Positions 26,433 through 35,494 of a stretch of 64,000 nucleotides of DNA are shown piece after piece. Both the position numbers and the translations under genes were made by a program. The notes beneath the pieces are model-generated. The model was not told the DNA's origin and ran no database searches. It saw only the letters and a list, made by a program, of their open reading frames with translations. How positions within the stretch are numbered: the stretch's first letter is position 1; every line of letters begins with the position of its first letter. The DNA lies in NCBI RefSeq assembly GCF_001515305.1, contig NZ_LNQV01000016.1:1-64000 (forward strand). The letters are read 5' to 3'. The stretch comes from Aquitalea pelogenes (lineage in GTDB: Bacteria > Pseudomonadota > Gammaproteobacteria > Burkholderiales > Chromobacteriaceae).

Positions 26433-27491
26433 ATGGCAGCTGATATTTATTCCCGTATCAGGCAGGTGGCGTTGGAGCTGGTGGGTGAGGGGGTATGGCC
26501 TACCGTGGTGGAAGTGCGTGCCCGGTTAGGGACTGGTTCCAACACCACCATCAACAACACCCTGAAAGAATGGCGGCAGGATTTTTTGTCGCGCATGGCC
26601 AGCTCGTCGCGTCACCCGGATTGGCCGTCTGGCCTGGCCGAAGCGTTTGGCATGATCTGGCAGAAATCCTGCGAGGCGGCAGAGCAGCAATGGGAGGCCG
26701 TGCGGGAGGAGGCGGAGGCGGAAGTTGCGAGTGCCAGGCAGGCGCAGCAGGCCATGCAAGTGCAGTTGGAGGGGGTGGAGTCTTCCTTGCAATCCGCCTT
26801 GCGAGAAATAGCGCTGCGTACCGAGCATCAGCAGGCTCTGGAGCTAAAGCTGCAGACCTTGACGCAGCAATATGCGCAGCTTGAGTCGTGCTGTCAGGGG
26901 CTGGAGCAGCAACTGGTACAGGAGCGTGCCGCTGTGCAGCAGGCGAGGCAGGATAGCGATGCGCGCCAGGCTGAAACAGAAGCCCGCCATGAATTGCGCT
27001 TGCAGGAAGCAAGGCAGGAGGCGGAGCGGCGTGAGTCGCTGGCGTATGAGCGGCTGGAAGGTTTGCGCTTGCGCCTGTACGAACAGGTGGAAGAAGAACG
27101 AATCACCATGAAGCAGGCGACTGCCTTGCTGAATGAGGAAATGCAGACCTTGCGCCAGCAAGCGGCACAGGCGGAGCAGCAATGGCGCGAACGGCTGGCA
27201 GACCGGGAGCGTGAAGCTGGCAAGCAGCAGGCGCGGCTGGAAATGCTGGAGCAGCGCAATCTGGAGCTGCAAGAAGCAACAGAGCGTCAGCAGGCCATCA
27301 ATGAGCAAGGCAATGCGCGCTTATTGGCCATGGCCGGTGAGAACGCAAGGCTGGCTGCCGAGCTGTCAGCCGGTGTGGCGCGGCAGGTGACCCGGCTGGC
27401 GCAAGCCATGCAAGAGGCGGGGGCTGGGTTGCTGGAGCTGGACGAGGCCGGAAAAGAGTCCTGGCTCAGTCAGCAGCTGTCACCTCTATGA
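26433..27491 (+). CDS. kfrA: KfrA-like DNA-binding coiled-coil protein
   Basis: A 352-residue protein. The N-terminal 60 residues (IYSRIRQVALELVGEGVWPTVVEVRARLGTGSNTTINNTLKEW) match the KfrA DNA-binding domain. The rest, to about residue 340, is an almost unbroken coiled coil rich in Q, E, A and R. KfrA is best known from IncP and related plasmids, where it represses its own gene and helps plasmid stability, acting like a nucleoid filament. Here it is chromosomal with no plasmid genes around. ATG 26433 is chosen as the domain starts directly after it. The upstream region has inverted and tandem repeats fit for autorepression. The symbol is by domain resemblance. Confidence 0.8.
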   Translation: MAADIYSRIRQVALELVGEGVWPTVVEVRARLGTGSNTTINNTLKEWRQDFLSRMASSSRHPDWPSGLAEAFGMIWQKSCEAAEQQWEAVREEAEAEVASARQAQQAMQVQLEGVESSLQSALREIALRTEHQQALELKLQTLTQQYAQLESCCQGLEQQLVQERAAVQQARQDSDARQAETEARHELRLQEARQEAERRESLAYERLEGLRLRLYEQVEEERITMKQATALLNEEMQTLRQQAAQAEQQWRERLADREREAGKQQARLEMLEQRNLELQEATERQQAINEQGNARLLAMAGENARLAAELSAGVARQVTRLAQAMQEAGAGLLELDEAGKESWLSQQLSPL

Positions 27492-27509
27492 GTTGCCCGC
27501 TGTAAGATA

Positions 27510-27537
27510 AACGGATGCCACGGCATCCGTTTTTTTG
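27510..27537 (+). terminator. Intrinsic terminator after the KfrA-like gene
   Basis: AACGGATG-CCACGG-CATCCGTT hairpin (27510-27531) running into seven T residues. It lies between convergent genes. Confidence 0.85.
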
Positions 27538-27559
27538 ATGGTTACCACTCAGAATGCAT

Positions 27560-28042
27560 TCAGAACAAATGTTGCAGTGCCTGGCAGATCTGTTCCAGAT
27601 AGCGGGCGTCGGTGGCATCAAACTGGTCGAGACTGCTGGAGTCAACGTCCAGTACAGCCACCACTTCACCCCGGCTGTTGTGTACCGGCACCACGATTTC
27701 CGAGCGGGCACTGGATGAGCAGGCGATATGGCCGGGGAATGCATCCACGTCCGGCACCACCAGGGTGCGGTTCTGCGCCCAGGCGCTGCCGCATACGCCT
27801 TTGCCGTGGGCAATGCGGGTGCAGGCGATCGGCCCCTGGAATGGTCCCAATACCAGTTGCTGGTTTTTTACCAGATAAAAGCCGGTCCACAGCCAGTCGA
27901 ATGTGCTGTGCAGGGCGGCGGTCAGGTTGGCCAGCGCGGCAATCTGGTCGTCTTCGTATTGCACCAGGGCTTGTGCTTGCGGCAGCAGTGTCTGGTACTT
28001 TTCTTCCTTGGTTTCGCCCTGAATGGTCAAATGTTCAGCCAT
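27560..28042 (-). CDS. msrC: Free methionine-(R)-sulfoxide reductase, GAF domain
   Basis: Reduces free methionine-R-sulfoxide. The 160-residue protein is a single GAF domain with DWLWTGFYLV and the three active cysteines C74, C84 and C108 (IACTRIAHGKGVCGSAW, HIACSSSARSEIVVP). Their spacing (10 and 24 residues) equals that of the E. coli enzyme YebR. VLDVDSSSLDQFD closes the pocket. Single gene, transcribed leftward towards the KfrA-like gene. Confidence 0.92.
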   Translation of the reverse strand: MAEHLTIQGETKEEKYQTLLPQAQALVQYEDDQIAALANLTAALHSTFDWLWTGFYLVKNQQLVLGPFQGPIACTRIAHGKGVCGSAWAQNRTLVVPDVDAFPGHIACSSSARSEIVVPVHNSRGEVVAVLDVDSSSLDQFDATDARYLEQICQALQHLF

Positions 28043-28107
28043 GTTGTGCTCGGTTGTATTGCAAGGTCGACAGCATAGCAGAATGTTTCTGCCAGAATTG
28101 CCAATAA

Positions 28108-28134
28108 AAAACCCGGCTTGGAGCCGGGTTTTGT
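28108..28134. terminator. Intrinsic terminator downstream of phaB
   Basis: AAAACCCGGCT-TGG-AGCCGGGTTTT (28108-28132), with A and T runs on both sides, so it can stop transcription in either direction; on the minus strand it follows phaB. Confidence 0.8.
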
Positions 28135-28155
28135 GTCAAGCCTTTCTGTGGCTTG

Positions 28156-28896
28156 TTACATCATGTGCTGACCACCGTTGATGGCCAGGTTGGCACCGGT
28201 CATGAAGCCGGATACATCGGATGCCAGGTAGTTGATCAGCCCGGCAATTTCTTCCGGCTTGCCCAGGCGGCCTACCGGAATGTTGGCGATGATCTTGTTG
28301 CGCACTTCCTCCGGCACAGCCATTACCATGTCGGTAGCGATATAGCCCGGGGAGATGGTGTTGACGGTTACACCCTTGCGTGCAACTTCCTGTGCCAGCG
28401 CCATGGTAAAGCCGTGCATGCCGGCCTTGGCTGCGGAGTAGTTGGTCTGGCCGAACTGACCTTTCTGCCCGTTAATGGAAGAAATATTGATGATACGACC
28501 AAAGCCACGCTCCACCATGCCATCCAGTACCGGCTTCACCATGTTGAACAGCGAATCCAGATTGGTTTTGATGACGGCGTCCCAGTCATCCTTGGTTTGC
28601 TTCTTGAACGTGCCATCGCGGGTGATGCCGGCATTGTTCACCAGTACATCCACGGCACCCACTTCAGCCTGTGCCTTGGCCAGCATGGCGGCGCAGGCCG
28701 CGGTGTCGGTGACATCACACTGATAGGCATGGATGTCGTCAAAACCCATGCCCTTCATGTCGGCCAACCAGGCTTGTTCCTTGCCTGGCTTGCTGTAGGT
28801 GGTGATGACGGTGTGGCCGGATTCGGCCAGAGCCTTGCAGATGGCGGTTCCAATGCCGCCCATGCCTCCGGTTACGAGTGCGATGCGTTTTGTCAT
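28156..28896 (-). CDS. phaB: Acetoacetyl-CoA reductase
   Basis: NADPH-dependent reduction of acetoacetyl-CoA to (R)-3-hydroxybutyryl-CoA, the monomer of polyhydroxybutyrate. The 246-residue SDR enzyme has the GGMGGIG nucleotide loop, NNAGITRDGTF, the catalytic serine in INISSINGQKG and YSAAK with the catalytic tyrosine and lysine; it ends in NGGQHMM as PhaB proteins do. The FabG homologues are close, but QKGQFGQTNYSAAK and the end favour PhaB. AAGGAG stands 8 bases before the start. No phaC or phaA gene is in the window. Confidence 0.92.
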   Translation of the reverse strand: MTKRIALVTGGMGGIGTAICKALAESGHTVITTYSKPGKEQAWLADMKGMGFDDIHAYQCDVTDTAACAAMLAKAQAEVGAVDVLVNNAGITRDGTFKKQTKDDWDAVIKTNLDSLFNMVKPVLDGMVERGFGRIINISSINGQKGQFGQTNYSAAKAGMHGFTMALAQEVARKGVTVNTISPGYIATDMVMAVPEEVRNKIIANIPVGRLGKPEEIAGLINYLASDVSGFMTGANLAINGGQHMM

Positions 28897-29013
28897 GATG
28901 CTGGCTCCTTGTCTTTGTCGGGGTAAAAGTCGCTGATCTCAGTCTGATGTAATTTTTCTTACCAGAATATGAGTCCTACAAAGAATTGTAAACAGCTTGG
29001 ATGACAAAACGTT

Positions 29014-29897
29014 TTATGCCGATTGATTTAACAATTCATTACTCAAACGTTGGAGTAAATCCAGTCTTTGTTGCGCGATCAAGCCATCTGCGGCGGCTTG
29101 CTTGACGGCGCAGTCCGGCTCTTTGCGGTGCGTGCAGTTATGAAATCGGCATTGGCCGATCAACGGGCGCATCTCCGGGAAATAGTGTAGCAGGTCACTG
29201 GCCTGCAAATGCTTGAGGCCGAATTCCTGCAGGCCGGGGGAGTCGATCAGGTCGTGCCGGCAGACAGTTTGTGCAGGTGATAGAGCGTGGCATGGGTGGT
29301 GGTGTGGCGGCCGGAATCCAGTGCCTCGGAAATGTCACCGATGCGGGCGTTGGCTTCCGGCAGTAAGGCATTGGTGAGCGTGGACTTTCCCATGCCGGAC
29401 TGGCCGACAAACACGCAGGTTTCGCCATCCAGCAGCGGCAGTAGAGGCGTCATGTCCTGCTTGGCTGACAGGGTGATCATCTTGTAGCCAAGCTTGGAGT
29501 AGGGTTGCAGTTTTTCCACCAGTGCGGCCGTCTCGGGCAGGTCGGCCTTGTTGATCAGGATGACCGGGTCGATATCGGCTGCTTCGGCGGCAATCAGGCA
29601 GCGGTTGAGCAGTTCTTCACTGGGGCTGGGGACGGCGGCAATCACGAACAGGATGCGGCTGACGTTTGCGGCAATGACCTTGGTTTTCCATTCGTCCTGC
29701 CGGTACAGCAGGCTGCTGCGCGGCAGGCTTTCTTCAATGACTGCCTGTTCCTTGTTCTGGATGAGGATTTCCACGCGGTCGCCACAGGCAAAGTCCACGC
29801 GCTTGCCGCGGGTGGAGCAGCCATAAGTCTGGCCCTCTGCCTCAACGATGAAACGCCGACCGTGGCTGCGGATGATCTGTCCGATGGCTGCTCTCAT
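29014..29897 (-). pseudogene. rsgA: Ribosome small subunit GTPase RsgA, frameshifted near the C-terminus
   Basis: RsgA is a circularly permuted GTPase that checks 30S maturation. From ATG 29897 the frame gives the OB domain, NKADLPE (G4), the P-loop GQSGMGKSTL and the switch region HTTTHATLYHLHKL, then stops at about 29247. The next frame continues with LIDSPGLQEFGLKHLQ and the zinc finger (CRFHNCTHRKEPDC) to a stop at 29014. One base restored at 29253-29258 (GCCGGCAC to GCCGGCCAC on the coding strand) joins them into a 294-residue protein of normal length. Its start overlaps the phhB stop (ATGA). Confidence 0.9.
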
Positions 29898-30220
29898 GCG
29901 CGTCCTTGCAGTGCTTCGGTTTTGGCCGCGCAAATGAAGTCATTCAGGGTCAGGCCGCCGGCATCGTGCGTGCTGAAGCACACCACCACGCGGTTGTAGT
30001 GCACCGACAGGTCGGGGTGGTGATCTTCCTGATGGGCAATCCAGGCCAGGGCATTCACAAAGGCCATGGTCTGGTAGTAGTCGGCAAAACGGAAGGTCTT
30101 GCACAACTCGATACCCTTGATTTCCCAGTCTGGCAGTTTGGCCAGAAACTGGCTGGTGGTGTTGGCGTCCAGCGGGCTCAGGCCGTGGGCGGTTTCGCAG
30201 TGCAGTTCGAGCAGATTCAT
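29894..30220 (-). CDS. phhB: Pterin-4-alpha-carbinolamine dehydratase
   Basis: Dehydrates 4a-hydroxytetrahydropterin, recycling the cofactor of aromatic amino acid hydroxylases. The 108-residue protein has the core FVNALAWIAHQEDHHPDLSVHYNRVVV with the catalytic histidines, and a final TLNDFICAAKTEAL. No phenylalanine hydroxylase gene is in the window. It overlaps rsgA and the M48 peptidase gene by 4 bases each, so the three genes are one translation unit. Confidence 0.93.
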   Translation of the reverse strand: MNLLELHCETAHGLSPLDANTTSQFLAKLPDWEIKGIELCKTFRFADYYQTMAFVNALAWIAHQEDHHPDLSVHYNRVVVCFSTHDAGGLTLNDFICAAKTEALQGRA

Positions 30221-31463
30221 GTGCTGGCTCCTTTCAGGTGGGCGATGCGCAGGCTCGCCGGTGGGTGGGAGTCGTAAAAGGCGGAGTGCAATGGGTCCGG
30301 GGTCAGGGTGGACGCATTGTCACGGTAAAGTTTCACCAGGGCATCAATCAGATGCTGGGCTTCCGCCTGGCTGGCGGCAAAGCTGTCTGCTTCGTATTCG
30401 TGGCGGCGCGACATCAGGCTGGACAAGGGTGTCAGCGGGAAAGTGAAGGCGGGTACAGCCATGAAGAACAGGATCAGCGCCATCGCCGTGCTGGGGGTGC
30501 TGACGCCCAGTGCGGTATAGAACCAGCTGGCATCCAGCAACTGTCCCAGAATGAAGAGGAAACCCAGCGACAGGGCAAAGGCAAAGCTGATGCGCTTGAC
30601 GATGTGCTTGCGCTTGAAGTGGCCCAGTTCGTGGGCGAGCACTGCTTCAATTTCTTGCGGTGCCAGTTGTTTCAGCAGTGTGTCAAAAAACACAATGCGC
30701 TTGGCGCTGCCAAAGCCGGTGAAGTAGGCATTGCCGTGGCTGGAGCGGCGTGAGCCATCCATCACGAACACACCCTGGCTTTTAAAGCCGGTGCGGGCAA
30801 GCAAGGCCTCAATGCGTTGTTTGAGTTCAAGGTCTTCCAGCGGACTGAAGCGGTTGAACAAGGGGGCAATCAGCGTGGGGTAGAGCGCTACCATCAATAG
30901 CTGGAAGGCCGACCATACCAGCCACACCCACAACCACCACAACGGTCCGGCCTGTGCCATCAGCCACAGTACCAGCGCCAGCAAGGGCAGGCCGATGATG
31001 GCACCGATCAGGCTGCCCTTGATCAGGTCCAGCACGAACATGCGCAAGGTCATTTTGTTGAAGCCGTAGCGGGCTTCAATGCGGAAAGTGCTATACAGCG
31101 AAATGGGCAGGCTGATGGTCGAGCTGATGATGGTGACTGCCACCACCAGCAATATGCCGCTCAGCATGGCGCTGGTATGCAGTTGCTGGATTTGCCAGCT
31201 GATCCAGTCCAGCCCGCCGCCCAGTGTCAGGCACAGGATCAGGCCGGTATCGATGACGGCGACAACAGGCTCAGCCGGGTTTTGGCCATGCTGTAATCGG
31301 CAGCGTGCTGATGTTGTTGCAGGGTGATGCTGCCGGCAAAGTCGGCCGGTACGCTGTGGCGGTGGCGGGCGATATGGCGCAGATGGCGCAGGCCCAGCCA
31401 TAGCTTGAGTGACAGGGTGACCGCCAGTGCGGCCAGAAACAGGGTGCAGAATGCCTCGGTCAT
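30217..31463 (-). pseudogene. Ste24-like M48 family metallopeptidase, frameshifted
   Basis: An integral membrane zinc peptidase of the CAAX-protease-like M48 group. The ATG at 31463 begins a membrane helix (FCTLFLAALAVTLSLKL) and reads to AKTRLSLLS; there the frame is lost at 31257-31261. The next frame carries AVIDTGLILCLTLGGGLDW, four to five more helices, the zinc site LAHELGHFKRKH (about residues 274-280) and the third ligand in EYEADSFAA. Adding one base (TTGTCGCC to TTGTCGGCC) restores LLSAVIDTG and a 415-residue protein, the expected size. Only this single lesion is visible. Confidence 0.88.
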
Positions 31464-31535
31464 GATTTACGCAGGTGGGTTTGCCGCCAGGGCGGCAATG
31501 AAGGAAAATACGCAGACACGTAAAGATTGGACAGT

Positions 31536-32081
31536 ATGGCACAAGATCAGAACAACCTCATCTGGCTCGACATGGAAATGACCGGGCTGAATCCTGAAAC
31601 CGACCGCATCATCGAAGTGGCAATGATTGCCACTGACAGCCAGCTCAACATCCTTGGCCAGTCGCCGGTATTGGTGATTCATCAGCCGGACAGCGTGCTG
31701 GACGGCATGGATGACTGGAACAAGAACACTCATGGCAAGAGCGGCCTGATTGACAAGGTCAAGGCGTCCACCCTGACTGAAGCAGAGGCCGAGGCCACTT
31801 TGCTGGCATTCATGGCGGACTATGTACCGGCCCGTACCACGCCGATGTGTGGCAACACCATTCATCAGGACCGCCGCTTCATGGTGCGCTGGATGCCGCA
31901 GCTGGAAGAGTATTTCCACTACCGCAATCTGGATGTCTCCACTCTGAAGGAGCTGTGCAAGCGCTGGAAGCCGGAAGTCGCCCGCGGTGTGGTGAAGCGC
32001 GGCAAGCACGAAGCGCTGGCGGATATCGAGGAATCCATCGAAGAACTGAAGTACTACCGCGAGCATTTCATCAAGTTGTGA
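31536..32081 (+). CDS. orn: Oligoribonuclease
   Basis: 3'-5' exonuclease that degrades two- to five-base RNAs and pGpG, so it finishes c-di-GMP breakdown. The 181-residue DEDDh enzyme shows [11 protein letters not shown] (first D and E), the [19 protein letters not shown] motif (second D region), [12 protein letters not shown] and [15 protein letters not shown] (H and last D). ATG 31536 is used; a TTG at 31527 would add three residues. It is divergent from the M48 peptidase gene, a common betaproteobacterial arrangement. Confidence 0.95.
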   Translation: MAQDQNNLIWLDMEMTGLNPETDRIIEVAMIATDSQLNILGQSPVLVIHQPDSVLDGMDDWNKNTHGKSGLIDKVKASTLTEAEAEATLLAFMADYVPARTTPMCGNTIHQDRRFMVRWMPQLEEYFHYRNLDVSTLKELCKRWKPEVARGVVKRGKHEALADIEESIEELKYYREHFIKL

Positions 32082-32119
32082 TGTAGTGTGCGTGCTACAA
32101 ATGGTAATATGCATTCTGC

Positions 32120-32144
32120 AAGGGGACGCCAGTCCCCTTTTTCT
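32120..32144 (+). terminator. Intrinsic terminator after orn
   Basis: AAGGGGAC-GCCA-GTCCCCTT hairpin (32120-32139) followed by TTTTCTTG, 38 bases after the orn stop. Confidence 0.8.
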
Positions 32145-32221
32145 TGTCAGTTCCCGCCATCCGCCCTTGGCGGTCAATGCAAAACCGATTATCCATTTTT
32201 GATTGCAAGCCCTTCACGACC

Positions 32222-33874
32222 ATGTTTGACGACAGCAAAGCCGGTATCAATCACAGCCCGATCTGGGCCAAGCTCCACCAGCATCAGCGCGCCACCCGTT
32301 TCATGCAGATGCGCGAACTCTTTCATGCAGACCCGCAACGTTTCAAGCGTTTTTCCTTGCAGCTGGATGGCTTGCTGCTGGATTACTCGAAAAACCGCAT
32401 TACTGAACGGACGCTGGAGCTGTTGATTGATCTGGCGCATGAAGCCGAGCTGCCGGCATGGATGGCCCGCATGCGTGAGGGCGAACGCATCAATGTCAGC
32501 GAAAAACGTTCGGTACTGCATACCGCCTTGCGCTTGCCGCAGCAGGAAAGCCTGTTGCTGGATGGCGAGGACGTGGTACCGGCGGTGCATGAGGTACTGC
32601 AGCGCATGAGGGTGTTTACCGACAAGGTGCGCAGCGGCCAGTGGCTGGGTTATACCGGCCAGCCCATCCGTGCGGTGGTGAATCTGGGTATTGGCGGGTC
32701 TGACCTGGGGCCGCTGGTGGTGCAGGAGGCGCTGGCGGCCTATTCCCATCCGGATCTGACCGTGCATTTCGTTTCCAATGTCGATGGCCAGCACATTGCC
32801 CGTACCCTGCAGCAACTGGACCCGGCCACTACCTTGTTCGTGATTGCGTCCAAATCCTTCACCACGCCGGAAACCCTGCTCAATGCCGAAGCGGCCAAGG
32901 CCTGGTTCTTGCGTTCGGCCAGCCAGGCGGACATTGCCCGCCATTTCGTTGCGGTGTCCACCAATGCCGCTGCGGTGTCGGCCTTCGGCATTGATACCGA
33001 GCACATGTTTGGTTTCTGGGACTGGGTGGGTGGCCGTTATTCGGTGTGGTCGGCCATCGGTTTGTCGGTGATGCTGTCGATAGGCTATGACAATTTTCGC
33101 GAATTCCTGGATGGCGGCTACGCCATGGATCAGCATTTCTTCGGTGCGCCGCTGGATGGCAACATCCCGGTGCTGCTGGCGCTGATCGGCATCTGGTACA
33201 ACACCTTCTACCAGGCGCATACCCACGCCATCATGCCTTACGACCATGGCTTGCGCCGCCTGCCAGCCCATATCCAGCAACTGGACATGGAGTCCAATGG
33301 CAAGCGGGTGGGCCGTTTTGGCGAGCCGCTGGATTTTGACACCGGCCCGGTCATCTGGGGTGAAGAGGGTGCCAACAGTCAGCATGCCTTCTTCCAGCTC
33401 CTGCATCAGGGTACCCGCCTGGTGCCTTGCGACTTCATCGTGCCGATGAACAGCCATTACGGGCTGGAGCAGCAACACCGCGTGCTGGTGGCCAACTGCT
33501 TTGCCCAGTCCGAAGCGCTGATGCGCGGCAAGAGCGAGGCGGAAGTGATGGCAGAGCTGCCGGATCTGCCGGGTGAAGAGCTGGACATGTTGCTGCCGCA
33601 AAAACTGTTCCCTGGTAATCAGCCTTCCAATACCATTGCGCTGGAGAAGGTGACGCCCTACAACCTGGGCATGCTGATGGCCATGTACGAACACAAGGTG
33701 TTTGTGCAGGGGGTGATCTGGGGCATCAATTCGTTTGATCAATGGGGTGTGGAGTATGGCAAGCAGCTGGCGCGGCGCATTCTGCCGGAGCTGGATGCCG
33801 CCGCCGTCTCCTCGGCCGAGCACGACAGCTCCACCCTGGGGCTGATTCGCCATTTCAGGAAAACGCATGGATAA
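32222..33874 (+). CDS. pgi: Glucose-6-phosphate isomerase
   Basis: Interconverts glucose 6-phosphate and fructose 6-phosphate. The 550-residue enzyme carries the PGI signatures: NLGIGGSDLGPLVV, VIASKSFTTPETL (phosphate-binding serine/threonine loop), FWDWVGGRYSVWSAIGL, the catalytic glutamate region MDQHFF to WYNTFY, HGLRRLPAHIQQLDMESNGK and GVEYGKQLARRI near the end. ATG 32222 is chosen; upstream in-frame starts fall in the orn terminator region. It overlaps pncC by 8 bases. Confidence 0.95.
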   Translation: MFDDSKAGINHSPIWAKLHQHQRATRFMQMRELFHADPQRFKRFSLQLDGLLLDYSKNRITERTLELLIDLAHEAELPAWMARMREGERINVSEKRSVLHTALRLPQQESLLLDGEDVVPAVHEVLQRMRVFTDKVRSGQWLGYTGQPIRAVVNLGIGGSDLGPLVVQEALAAYSHPDLTVHFVSNVDGQHIARTLQQLDPATTLFVIASKSFTTPETLLNAEAAKAWFLRSASQADIARHFVAVSTNAAAVSAFGIDTEHMFGFWDWVGGRYSVWSAIGLSVMLSIGYDNFREFLDGGYAMDQHFFGAPLDGNIPVLLALIGIWYNTFYQAHTHAIMPYDHGLRRLPAHIQQLDMESNGKRVGRFGEPLDFDTGPVIWGEEGANSQHAFFQLLHQGTRLVPCDFIVPMNSHYGLEQQHRVLVANCFAQSEALMRGKSEAEVMAELPDLPGEELDMLLPQKLFPGNQPSNTIALEKVTPYNLGMLMAMYEHKVFVQGVIWGINSFDQWGVEYGKQLARRILPELDAAAVSSAEHDSSTLGLIRHFRKTHG

Positions 33875-34370
33875 GGAACTGAGCACGCTGTCTGCCCGCC
33901 TGGGGGCGGCCTTGCTGGCGCGTGGTGAAACAATGGCTACTGCAGAATCCTGCACCGGCGGCATGATTGCCGCCGCGCTGACCGATATTGCCGGCAGCTC
34001 GGCCTGGTTTGGCTATGGCATGGTCAGCTACAGCAATCAGGCCAAGCAGGATTTGCTGGGCGTCAGCGCCGCTACGCTGGAAGCGCATGGCGCGGTCAGC
34101 GAGGCGGTAGTGCGGGAGATGGCTGCCGGTGCCCGTCAGCGTGCGGCGGCAGACTGGGCGGTGGCCGTGTCCGGCGTGGCCGGGCCGGGTGGCGGCTCGG
34201 CGGAAAAGCCGGTTGGCATGGTGTGGCTGGCGGTGGCGGGGCCGGATGGCTGCTCACGCGCCTGGGTCAGCTATTTTGCCGGCGACCGTGCTGCAGTGCG
34301 ACGGCAGACAGTGATTGCTGCATTGAATACCGTGCTGGAGATGCTGGCCGGGCAGCCGCTCAGTGCCTGA
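33867..34370 (+). CDS. pncC: Nicotinamide-nucleotide amidohydrolase (CinA C-terminal domain)
   Basis: Deamidates nicotinamide mononucleotide to nicotinate mononucleotide in the pyridine nucleotide cycle. The 167-residue protein is a stand-alone CinA C-terminal domain: TAESCTGGMIAAALTDIAGSSAWF with the catalytic serine, SYSNQAKQDLLGV and VAVSGVAGPGGGSAEKPVGMVW. It starts within the last codons of pgi, so the two are translated together. A hairpin follows the stop by 20 bases. Confidence 0.92.
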   Translation: MDKELSTLSARLGAALLARGETMATAESCTGGMIAAALTDIAGSSAWFGYGMVSYSNQAKQDLLGVSAATLEAHGAVSEAVVREMAAGARQRAAADWAVAVSGVAGPGGGSAEKPVGMVWLAVAGPDGCSRAWVSYFAGDRAAVRRQTVIAALNTVLEMLAGQPLSA

Positions 34371-34390
34371 GTGACTGGGGCAGCCATGCA

Positions 34391-34415
34391 AAAAGGGAGC
34401 CAATGGCTCCCTTTT
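34391..34415 (+). terminator. Terminator-like hairpin after pncC (left flank of repeat copy B)
   Basis: AAAAGGGAGCC-AAT-GGCTCCCTTTT. Symmetric A and T runs make it usable in both directions. The same hairpin recurs at 34589-34612, on the other side of the repeat block. Confidence 0.7.
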
Positions 34416-34446
34416 CCGGCTGCTGACGAAGTGATTTGGTACGGTG

Positions 34447-34568
34447 GCACTGGACCCGGCAAAGCCGGGCCTTTCGGCTAAGTTATTTCTTCCGCAGCCT
34501 TCCCGTCTATTCCCTATCCCCCCGCCCTTTCCCTGAAAGGGAGCCTCGCTTTCTTTTCAGAACGCGAG
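34447..34568 (+). repeat. 122-bp dispersed intergenic repeat, copy B
   Basis: Gap-free match (about 105 of 122 bases) to the reverse complement of 278-399. It begins GCACTGGACCCGGC-AAA-GCCGGGCC, a GC hairpin, and ends with a CTCGCTTTC segment. No protein is encoded. It fills the gap between pncC and nudC. Confidence 0.75.
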
Positions 34569-34588
34569 AGGAGTTTGTCAATAAGCTG

Positions 34589-34614
34589 AAAAGGGAGCCA
34601 ATGGCTCCCTTTGC
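34589..34614. terminator. Terminator-like hairpin downstream of nudC (right flank of repeat copy B)
   Basis: AAAAGGGAGCC-AAT-GGCTCCCTTT, identical to the hairpin at 34391. On the minus strand it follows nudC, whose stop is a few bases away, and is followed by an A/T run. Confidence 0.7.
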
Positions 34615-34618
34615 TATT

Positions 34619-35422
34619 TTATCTGCGTTGTTCGGCTGGCAGGCGCAGCCAGTCTGCCGTATGGCGGATCAGCCGGTAAGCCACTGACAGCTGGGCTGGA
34701 ATGGTGGGCAGGGCATCAATGTGATACCAGCCGGCGTCTTCGATTTCGCCTTCTTGCGGACGGATTTCCCCACCATCGTATTCGGCGGTGAATGCCAGCA
34801 TCAGCGAGTGCGGGAAAGGCCAGGATTGCGAGCAGACATAGCGCAGGTTCTTTACCCGCACGCCCACTTCTTCCTGTGTTTCGCGGTGAACGCATTGCTC
34901 CAGTGTTTCGCCCGGTTCGACAAAACCGGCCAGTGCGCTGTACACGCCAGGCAGGAAGTGCGGACTGCGTGCCAGTAACAGCTCCTGTCCGCGATAAACC
35001 GCCACCATCATGGCGGGCGACAGGCGCGGATAGTAAAGCTGGCCGCAGCTGGGGCAGTGCTTGCCCTGGTCGTGGCTGTGCTGTTGCAAAGGGCTGGCGC
35101 AATGGCCGCAAAAACGGTGGGTGTGCTGGAACTGGCGCAGCTGGGCGGCGCGGGCAATGCCGTCGGTCTGTTCCGGCGGCAAGGCCATCAATGCAGCGCG
35201 TAAGGGCAGCCATTCGCAGTCGGCAGGTGGCGGGCCAACCAGGTCTGCAGCATACAGATTGCAGCCTTGTTGCTGGTCGATGAACAGGCGGTTGGCCAGC
35301 GGCCAGTGCCGCGCGGCATCTCCGGGCAGGGCCTGGTTTTGCAATAACAGGCGCGGGCCATCGAAAATGCACCAGCGGGTTGGCAGAGCGGGATTGAAAT
35401 GTTCGGGCAGTTCGAGCGGCAT
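34619..35422 (-). CDS. nudC: NADH pyrophosphatase / NAD-capped RNA decapping Nudix hydrolase
   Basis: Hydrolyses NADH to NMNH and AMP and removes NAD caps from RNA. The 267-residue protein has the zinc ribbon (FCGHCASPL and HCPSCGQLYYPR), then the Nudix box GFVEPGETLEQCVHRETQEEVGV and the NudC marker SQSWPFPHSLM right after it. All catalytic glutamates of the box are present. Single gene. Confidence 0.94.
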   Translation of the reverse strand: MPLELPEHFNPALPTRWCIFDGPRLLLQNQALPGDAARHWPLANRLFIDQQQGCNLYAADLVGPPPADCEWLPLRAALMALPPEQTDGIARAAQLRQFQHTHRFCGHCASPLQQHSHDQGKHCPSCGQLYYPRLSPAMMVAVYRGQELLLARSPHFLPGVYSALAGFVEPGETLEQCVHRETQEEVGVRVKNLRYVCSQSWPFPHSLMLAFTAEYDGGEIRPQEGEIEDAGWYHIDALPTIPAQLSVAYRLIRHTADWLRLPAEQRR

Positions 35423-35494
35423 GATGGGGTTTCGGGACGCTAAGCTGCCAGTGTAGCGGCAGACACGGTGGATTGTCTGCTGGATTTCCCCTGC

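Noticed and set aside
22687-27491. Integrated element bounded by the recombinase and the KfrA-like gene
   Set aside because: No terminal repeats, tRNA target, transposase or phage genes, and the genes between them look ordinary in base use.
29014-29208. Separate small zinc-finger protein gene
   Set aside because: It is the C-terminal part of RsgA after the frameshift.
31239-31463. Separate short gene of 74 codons upstream of the M48 gene
   Set aside because: It is the true N-terminus of the M48 peptidase, cut off by the indel at 31257-31261.
32189-33964. 591-codon minus-strand frame opposite pgi
   Set aside because: Antisense shadow of a clear glucose-6-phosphate isomerase gene.
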